64,000 bases of DNA from Urophycis tenuis (lineage: Eukaryota > Chordata > Actinopteri > Gadiformes > Phycidae): assembly GCA_036785325.1 (NCBI GenBank), contig JAXIVH010000001.1:13714622-13778621 (forward strand), in the 5' to 3' direction. Every line of letters starts with the position of its first letter. The first letter of the stretch is position 1. Both the position numbers and the translations under genes were made by a program. This document shows positions 56,898 to 64,000 of this stretch, piece by piece. Below the pieces are notes generated by a model that was not told where the DNA came from, did not search any database, and was given only the letters and a program-made list of their open reading frames with translations.

Positions 56898-59070
56898 AAA
56901 TGATGAATGGAGCAGACTACTTGTAAACTGACATAATTGTCCCAAAAAAATTACACGATCACAATCTCTGAAAATGAAATCCACATTGCATGGCGTTGTT
57001 ACCGGTGAACCAACGCAGCCTTGGTTTTCTAATCAAATCAAACCAAGCCGCAAGAACGGTCGTACCCGGAGCCGTGTGTGTGTTAATGCGTCGTGTTTGG
57101 GACCCCCACTCAAAGCCGTGTCCCCCCCCCACCCCCCAGTGTTGCGCCGCGACGCCGTCCTGTGACGCGGCTGGGCGGTGACCCGTGGTGACCCAGGCGG
57201 CTCCCCGCACAATCCTTAGCTTGGCGCGCCACCCTCCGCCCGCCAGCGGGTCACACGCTCTCTATTCAGGCCGAAACCGTACGGAAATGGACGGCGCTCA
57301 CGCGAAACAACATATTGGGTTTAACGGGTAACACAAAAGAAAAGAAAAAAAAACTCAACAAACAAATAATGTTTATGGGTGATGCGTCACACACATGGGT
57401 CATTGTAAGGGACGTTTGGTGTTTTGTATGTAGGCCTACTGCATTTGACTACCCTGCATGCGCTCAGCAATTTCCGCATTGGGGCAAGTACAGTTCTATT
57501 TATTCCATTCTATTTTATACTATTAAATTATGTTCTATTAAATTATATTCTATTCAATGCTGCTCAGGTAGGTTTATTTGTACTGTACCAAGCCATGAAA
57601 TAACCACGATATGTAGTACCACTGGCAACCCACCAAAGTGCCACAGGTTGCCAGATTTGAAACTAATTGCCCACAAGCCATGGAACTGAGATTGTACGAG
57701 ATGCTACCAAGCCTAAAACCCCTCCTTCTCTATTCCCAGAGCCGTGCTAGCGGAGACAGCTCAGAGACCAAGAGGATTTCAAGATGACCTACTAGCTGCT
57801 TTATCATTTGAAAGCAATAAATACATTGCAACATCTCAAGCTCAATATATTTATTTTATATCTGGTCCATTTTACATAATGATATTGTTGATTTATTTTC
57901 ATTTTCATTCATTTTGACCAATCATGTTGCTGGAGACAGGGATTTGTAGGCATGTGATATAAACGCAAAGTCAACCAGCTGTGGTAAACAGTAAAGAGGT
58001 GTTTCAAAACAACACAGTCAAAATATACATTTTAAATGAAAGTCTGAAAGCTCTGTCCACTGGTGTGTGGTGAAGGCTTGTTGAAGACCCAGCATGGTGG
58101 ACCACAGAGGGCAAGGCACTGGGACCTTTGAGGTGGGGGGGGGGGGGGGGGGGGGGGGCGTGGGGCCGGAGAACAGTCATAGATAGGATCCAGGAACCAG
58201 GTCTCCCTCTTCAGGGATCACTTTCTTTCACAGAAAAGGAAATGTCTGCATGTTGATTTAAGGCTGCCCTAAGAGACCATTTACAAGGGGTGACAAGGGG
58301 GTTACAGGGTGAAAATTAGCTTGACACCCCTGGTCTATGGCAAGTGTTCTCACTAGCTTGATTTCCTTTCTAAAAGTATACAGCTCACGTTGTCTGAAAG
58401 CATTCATCATAAAGATACCAACCATAAGCACGCTTGTATGACACAAGGTCTTTCATCATGGTCTCCCATCACACTATTGTTCACTTGTTGATTCAATCAA
58501 CCCAAACCTAACTCTCCTACTGGGTGTGGTAGTCTAACCTTGCTGGTAGGTCATGCAGTATGCATTAGTTCTCCCTCTGGTAGGTTCAAAATTATGTGGT
58601 AGTCCTAACTCTAGTAGGCTAAATTGTACGTCCTACAAGATATTGCAGAGCATAACTTCTCAGGATTGTACTACAGTACCTCTGTTTAGGTCCTACAAGA
58701 TATTGTTGAGCAATACCTCTCTGGATTGTACAACAGTGCCTCTCTGGTAGGTCCTATAGGAGGGGAGTGGAGGGGTGAGTGTTCTTGCCACTGTACACTC
58801 CATTCCTCCTCCCCGGAATCTATTGTTGATGCACATTCTGCTACTGTCTCCTACTGTCCTATGCCGAAGATACAACTGAACGTGTCCCAGACGGAGCTTC
58901 CGGTCATCATGGTAAGACCATCCACACCCAGACTATCACTGTTCAGCTTGCTTGTCATCGTTAGTACCTTACAGGTCTCCTGGACATCTTCAGGTCATGA
59001 TTTAAGAGCATCTAAGTAACATTTCAAAAAGGTTTATGCACAACAAAAAGAACACGCACTACAAAGTCTA
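56896..59070. other. Downstream flank of lectin gene B
   Basis: Counterpart of 11712-13924 with the same C- and G-runs and small deletions. No exon recognised. Confidence 0.5.
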
Positions 59071-60023
59071 CTAACCTTCTGGGTTCCAGACGCCTTCCAG
59101 AAGCGCCACATTAGCGTCCTTCTCACAGATCCAGAAGTTTTTATTTTGACAAAGGGCATCATTCCAGGAGTTGACCTTTTCACGCACAAAGAATTCAACA
59201 CAGCCTTCTTTGTTTCCCTCCCCGTTGGGTTGATGGGGTGCCCAGTTCCTGAAACCCAAAAAGACTAGAATGTTTACAACTATTTCCAGGCGAAAAATGT
59301 TCTGAGTCACGGGCCTTACCGAAACGTAATGCCTGACCCGTCGACCCATTTCCACTCCCCCTCCGTTTTCCTGTCACTCAGACCAATCCAGTAATCCTCG
59401 TTCAATGTTTGGGTAAACGCCTGTTTCAAAGAGTTACATTTTACAACACAGCTGAGTAGAAAATGCCCTTTGCATGCATGCCCCACCACCCCACACACAC
59501 ACACACACACACACACACCTGTTCCTCTGGGCTGTTGATGACCACCAAGTCAGCGTTTCTTTGACGACAGTCATTTTGGCTGTCCTGCCAGCTTTTCGTG
59601 GTATCGGACACAAAGTAGAAACTGTCATTGAATGAATGCCAGCCTGGATGAGCGGAAGAGGAAAATCAAAGGAACTACTTTTTTAAATTTCATATTTCTA
59701 TTTTATTTTACAGTATTATATTCTATTTAGATTTTTTATACAGTATTTATATATTCTTCTTACGACATCCAGTGTGGGCAGCAAAATAAGAATTTCATTG
59801 CACAGGGAAACATGTTTCTTTACTGTACATATGACATTAAAAGCTTTGAATCCTTGAATCCTTGAATAGGAAGCATAGAAACTGCTTCATTGTTTTCATT
59901 GGTTGAGACGCACAAATACACCACAGACAGAAAGAAGTCTTGAAGACGTCTTGCGGAATAGAGCCCAGTAGAAACCTGACCCCAGATCACAGTCGTTTCT
60001 CCACAACAGACCAGACCAGGATT

Positions 60024-60066
<43 letters not shown>

Positions 60067-62598
60067 TAAAAAAACAAAACCAAAAGGAACCAAAGCCTAA
60101 GGCTAGTACACCAGCAGACAGACAGAGATGTTTCCCACAATTGTTAGAGTAAAGTCTGGTTACAGTAAGGGACTGTTAGGATTCAGTTCAGGTCAACCAG
60201 GCTAACGCTTTTGCTTAAAGTATCCTTTTTGAGCTGGGGCAACACATTGCATTTTGACGACTAAACCTGCTGCAGCTTCTTAGATAGCCTTTAATCACAG
60301 TGCAGTCTCAAAGTAAACGTGTTATATTGCCCTTAATCACAGTGCAGTCTCAAAGTAAATGTGTAATATAGCCCTTAATCACAGTGCAGTCTCAAAGTAA
60401 ACGTGTTATATTGCCCTTAATCACAGTGCAGTCTCAAAGTAAATGTGTAATATAGCCCCTAATCACAGTGCAGTCTCAAAGTAAATGTGTTATATAGCCC
60501 TTAATCACAGTGCAGTCTCAAAGTAAACGTGTTATATTGCCCTTAATCACAGTGCAGTCTCAAAGTAAATGTGTAATATAGCCCTTAATCACAGTGCAGT
60601 CTCAAAGTAAACGTGTTATATTGCCCTTAATCACAGTGCAGTCTCAAAGTAAATGTGTAATATAGCCCTTAATCACAGTGCAGTCTCAAAGTAAATGTGT
60701 TATATAACCCTTAATCACAGTGCAGTCTCAAAGTAAATGTGTTATATAGCCCTTAATCACAGTGCAGTCTTAAAGGAAACGTGTTATATAGCCCTTAATC
60801 ACAGTGCAGTCTCAAAGTAAATGTGTTATATAGCCCTTAATCACAGTGCAGTCTTAAAGGAAACGTGTTATTGATTGTTTGTGGTGAAAGTGAAGCCAGT
60901 TGCATTTCACTGAAATTACGGGCAAAACAATTCTGAAATTACATCACATCACATATGATATATCACATATACATATACACATATACATCTCATACAAATG
61001 CTTTATTACTGAGCTCCAAGTCCAAGGCACTTTCATATATATATACTATAAATACTATAGGTTACAGGTAATACAAACAATGAACAATGTTTAAAGATCA
61101 TTTAATGTTGACCATAAAGGTAATATAACAAACCTTTGGTCGAACCTCTCTTCTCACAGATCCAGTGTTCTTTGTTGTCACAGCGGTTATCATGCCATTT
61201 GTCCTTGTATAATTGTACGCAGTCTTCATCGCGATCTACATTGTTTGGTTCACCGCTCGACCAATAACTGAAACCCAGAAAGAAAAGAAAGTTGTACGAC
61301 ACTCGCGTTTCTACCATGATGGTGATTTCTGGATAGTACACTGTCTTTATCAGAGAAGAGGTGCTGCTGAACCACAGAGTCATGCCTTACCTTGAAGTTA
61401 AATTAGTTCCATCCACCCATTCCCAGTCTCTCTCTGGGCCTTTGACCTTCAGTCCAATCCAAGACCTACTGTCACCATGCAATCTCATAGTGAACTTCTG
61501 CATAAAGGTCGTCATGATGACAAGGAATCATTGAATGAAAAAAGGCCCATGCAATCACCCCCCCTCCCCCTCACCACACGTACACACACACACACACCTG
61601 TTCTTCTATGCTGTTGATAACCACCAGGTCTGCGTTACTGTACAGGCAGGCCCCTCGGCTGGCTGTCCAGTTTTTCTTAGTAGCAGAAATATAGTAGAAA
61701 CTGTTGTTGAAATACAGCCAGCCCTGTTGTGCATATTGACCTGTTGAATGGAAGAGGAAAACCTTAAGGAACTGGTTATATTCCTTATATTTCAATTGAC
61801 TGGAATCAGAATGCAACCTTGTGTAGTAGGAGATCACTACAGAAACATGATCTTGTGTAGTAGTAGTAGTAGATCACAATGGAAACAGGACATGGGGTAG
61901 TAGATCACAACAGAAAAGTGCTAGAAAAGAGCTTGTGTTGGAAATCACAGCTTGTCTGAGATGTCTGACCATGGAGAGTGCTCACTGGAGGTGGTAGCTT
62001 CAGACTTACTTTGGCTGTCACGTTCTATCTTCAATCACACGGTAGACTTGCACTTTACACAGTAATGTACCCATTACAATTTTTTGTTGTCTTATTAAAA
62101 TGTCATTTTCCACATGCAGAAATGTTTCATTTGAATCATGTGGGTACAAGCTGGTGTAACGCCAGTCAACAGTAGATACGGAGGAGCAGCAGGGCTCAGA
62201 GACACAGCAGGCAACCTGACTCAGGGTCAGAGCCACTCTGTTGATGTGTACGTCCACTTCAGTTCATGTTCTTTACACATTTTAGATATGTGAAATATTA
62301 CATTGAAATGAGACAACCCCTGACAAACCTATGAATTGGTAAATAGTTCAACACACTGATAGCCGCCATCCTGACAATATAACGTAAATATTAATATAAC
62401 GTCAATGACTATAAATATTAACGTGTTACGTTTTTAGACGGAGGTGATTTGCTGAAGTAAACCACAAAAGGAGCAAGTAGGCTACTTTGTAAGGAAAACT
62501 GATGATTCAATAACGTTTTAATAACCTTAACTTTTAGAAACACTCACCTATTACATCTCTGCACTGCCCTGTCCCCTCTGCCAGCGACGTGCCGAAGG
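59071..62598 (-). CDS. Type II C-type lectin receptor with two CTLDs (copy B, 5' exons outside window)
   Basis: Exons matching copy A: stalk 62598-62548, CTLD 1 61740-61598, 61497-61391 and 61267-61134, CTLD 2 59643-59519, 59420-59320 and 59248-59071. CTLD 1 keeps EPN but has WHD where copy A has WYD, and its last exon is two codons shorter. CTLD 2 reads QPN (copy A: QPS) with WND. The 21-nt micro-exon is deleted; joining CTLD 1 to CTLD 2 without it keeps the frame. Tail and TM exons should lie beyond 64000. No stop or frameshift is seen in the exons present. Confidence 0.7.
59675..59867 (+). mobile_element. LINE 3'-end fragment present only in copy B
   Basis: An insertion relative to copy A, flanked by AGGAA (59670-59674 and 59868-59872). 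It ends ATTAAAAGCTTTGAATCC with a short (TTGAATCC)n tail. It is CR1/L2-like and 5'-truncated, and it postdates the duplication. Confidence 0.65.
60293..60871. repeat. 42-bp VNTR in lectin B intron, about 14 units
   Basis: Same unit as copy A. In units 1-9 a CGTGTTATATT form alternates with a TGTGTAATATA form, giving an 84-bp higher-order period that copy A lacks. Confidence 0.9.
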
Positions 62599-62915
62599 CT
62601 GCAGGACAGAGTTTGTAGATTAGCTCCAACAGTTAGCCCAGCTCACTTCAACCCAAACGGACGTACAAAGAATGCCTTCAAATGATCCGTGGTTACGGTC
62701 AATGAAGAGCATAATGATGACGAGGCTTTAGAAGTTCACAGATGTTAGGACGAAGTGCTTGTTTTTATGAAAAAAAAGGTGAGACAATGTATCAATGCAC
62801 CTTGAACCATTCTTCTAAATCTCATTGGCTGGCCGTGTGGGGTCCCCCGTGGGGTTCATCTCTCCGCATTTCTGACACGTTGTTTGTTCAGCTGATCAAT
62901 CAGATGAGCGTCTCA

Positions 62916-63372
62916 TAGAGCTGTAGTCAAGACCGCCTAAACCAAGACCAAGACACTACCAAGACCAGATGGTATCGAGACTAAGACAAGACCAAGTCCA
63001 GATGGTATCGAAACTAAGACGAGACCAAGACCAGATGTATTGAGACTAAAACAAGACCAAGACCAAGTCGAGACCGGAAAAACAAGTTATTACATTAGTT
63101 ATTAGTAGTTATGACACCAATACGGGAACAATGGCGAAGCCGTTGAAAATATATATACAATATAACATATTTGGCACGCAGTTTACGAGTGCTGCGTCAT
63201 ATATAAGGCTTTGTGATGAGCGTGAGCTCGCTGCTTGGTTTATGCACAAACCCCCTCGAGACCTCGATGTCTGAGACCAAGACAAGACCGAGACCAAATA
63301 CAGTCGAGTCTGAGTCAACACCAAGACCACGTAAAAGTGGTCTCAAGACCGGTCTGGAGTACTACAACTCTA
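62916..63372. mobile_element. Non-autonomous hAT-type MITE (copy B)
   Basis: Same element and same 8-bp TSD as 17428-17884. Confidence 0.8.
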
Positions 63373-63777
63373 GCGTCTCATACAGTAATTTGTCAATATC
63401 TGTACTGTTCGCTATGTCACAGTGTTGCATGTATGTTGCATATATGTTGCTTCCCTTTTTGCTAACTTCTCTCTTGAAGGAACAGCCCTCCTTTCCCCTC
63501 TCCCTCTCCCCACTTCTCTCTGCCATAGAGAAAGTTATTCACACCCCATGATGACAGCATATGTGAGTATCAGGCAAGATAAACTGGGCCATTTAGGGAA
63601 GAGATTACAGACAGACATACTTTATTGATTGGGCAGATTGGGCAGATTAGCCATAATTCTCAGATAGAAATGGTCTCACACAGAGGAAGATGTGCAACAG
63701 ATATTCTCAAAGAGCATTTCAGTCTTGAATATCTAACGGATGGCTAATGCACTTCTACTAACTAACTGGCCAAGAAT

Positions 63778-64000
63778 ACTGGCCAAGATGGCGGCGCGCA
63801 TAGACGCAGCGGCTCACGGCTCTCCCCTCCCAGTGTTTTGTTTAGTGTGTTTGTATGTTTTTGTTTTGTTTTGTGGAAACACCACAGTCTGTTGTGCGAG
63901 GTCTACATACAATCTTTTCAGATTGGGATTCCACTGTGGAACGACGATCTCGATCACGTCGGACTATCACCGCTTTCACAACATACCGGAGGATATAGCC
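63778..64000 (+). mobile_element. Start of the CR1/L2-type LINE in copy B (cut by window end)
   Basis: Matches the 5' end of the LINE at 18290 with no visible break, so that LINE was present before the duplication. Confidence 0.85.

Larger units (their letters stand above)
56214..64000. repeat. Segmental duplication, copy B (runs off the window)
   Basis: Direct copy of 10983-18512. The left edge lies in TGAGACTTT shared with copy A. The right end is the window edge. Confidence 0.95.

Overview
The window is nuclear DNA of a teleost fish. Three things point to this: a recognisable four-exon helt (Hey-like bHLH-Orange) gene, a type II C-type lectin receptor with vertebrate-style split exons, and a typical fish repeat load (CA, TTA and GATG microsatellites, CR1/L2-, RTE/Rex3- and R2-like LINEs, Ty3/gypsy LTR elements, hAT and Harbinger DNA transposons). 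The species cannot be named from the sequence alone.

Layout. 1-7000 is non-coding DNA around helt with microsatellites, two minisatellites and candidate regulatory DNA. 7116-9092 (minus) is helt, predicted at 244 aa. Its start codon abuts a 34-bp VNTR, and a TATA-like box, E-boxes, octamers and two RBPJ-type sites lie upstream (9378-9868). From 10983 the DNA belongs to a block that recurs at 56214-64000 in the same orientation, about 45.2 kb apart: a tandem duplication carrying a C-type lectin receptor gene on the minus strand.

Lectin copy A spans 13925-30984. Ten phase-compatible exons give a predicted 343-aa type II membrane protein: short tail with a YVN motif, one TM helix, stalk and two tandem CTLDs. 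The membrane-proximal CTLD has an EPN motif and the distal one QPS. Copy B (59071-62598) is cut by the window end. It lacks a 21-nt micro-exon between the CTLDs. Its exons match copy A almost perfectly except the two that encode the sugar-binding loops, where most changes are amino-acid changing.

18.3-56.2 kb is a nest of mobile elements, many with readable target-site duplications (TSDs): a CR1/L2-type LINE cut by a SINE; a decayed R2-like LINE cut by a full-length Rex3/RTE LINE with an intact 1065-aa ORF; a young gypsy element with two 1569-bp LTRs; an R2-like LINE with an intact 1076-aa ORF; and a decayed hAT element (44476-54538, 8-bp TSD). The hAT was later invaded by a second gypsy element (193-bp LTRs, 5-bp TSD) and by a segment holding two head-to-tail 538-bp Harbinger-type MITEs that share one TTA. 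All family names rest on motifs read by eye; no database search was run.
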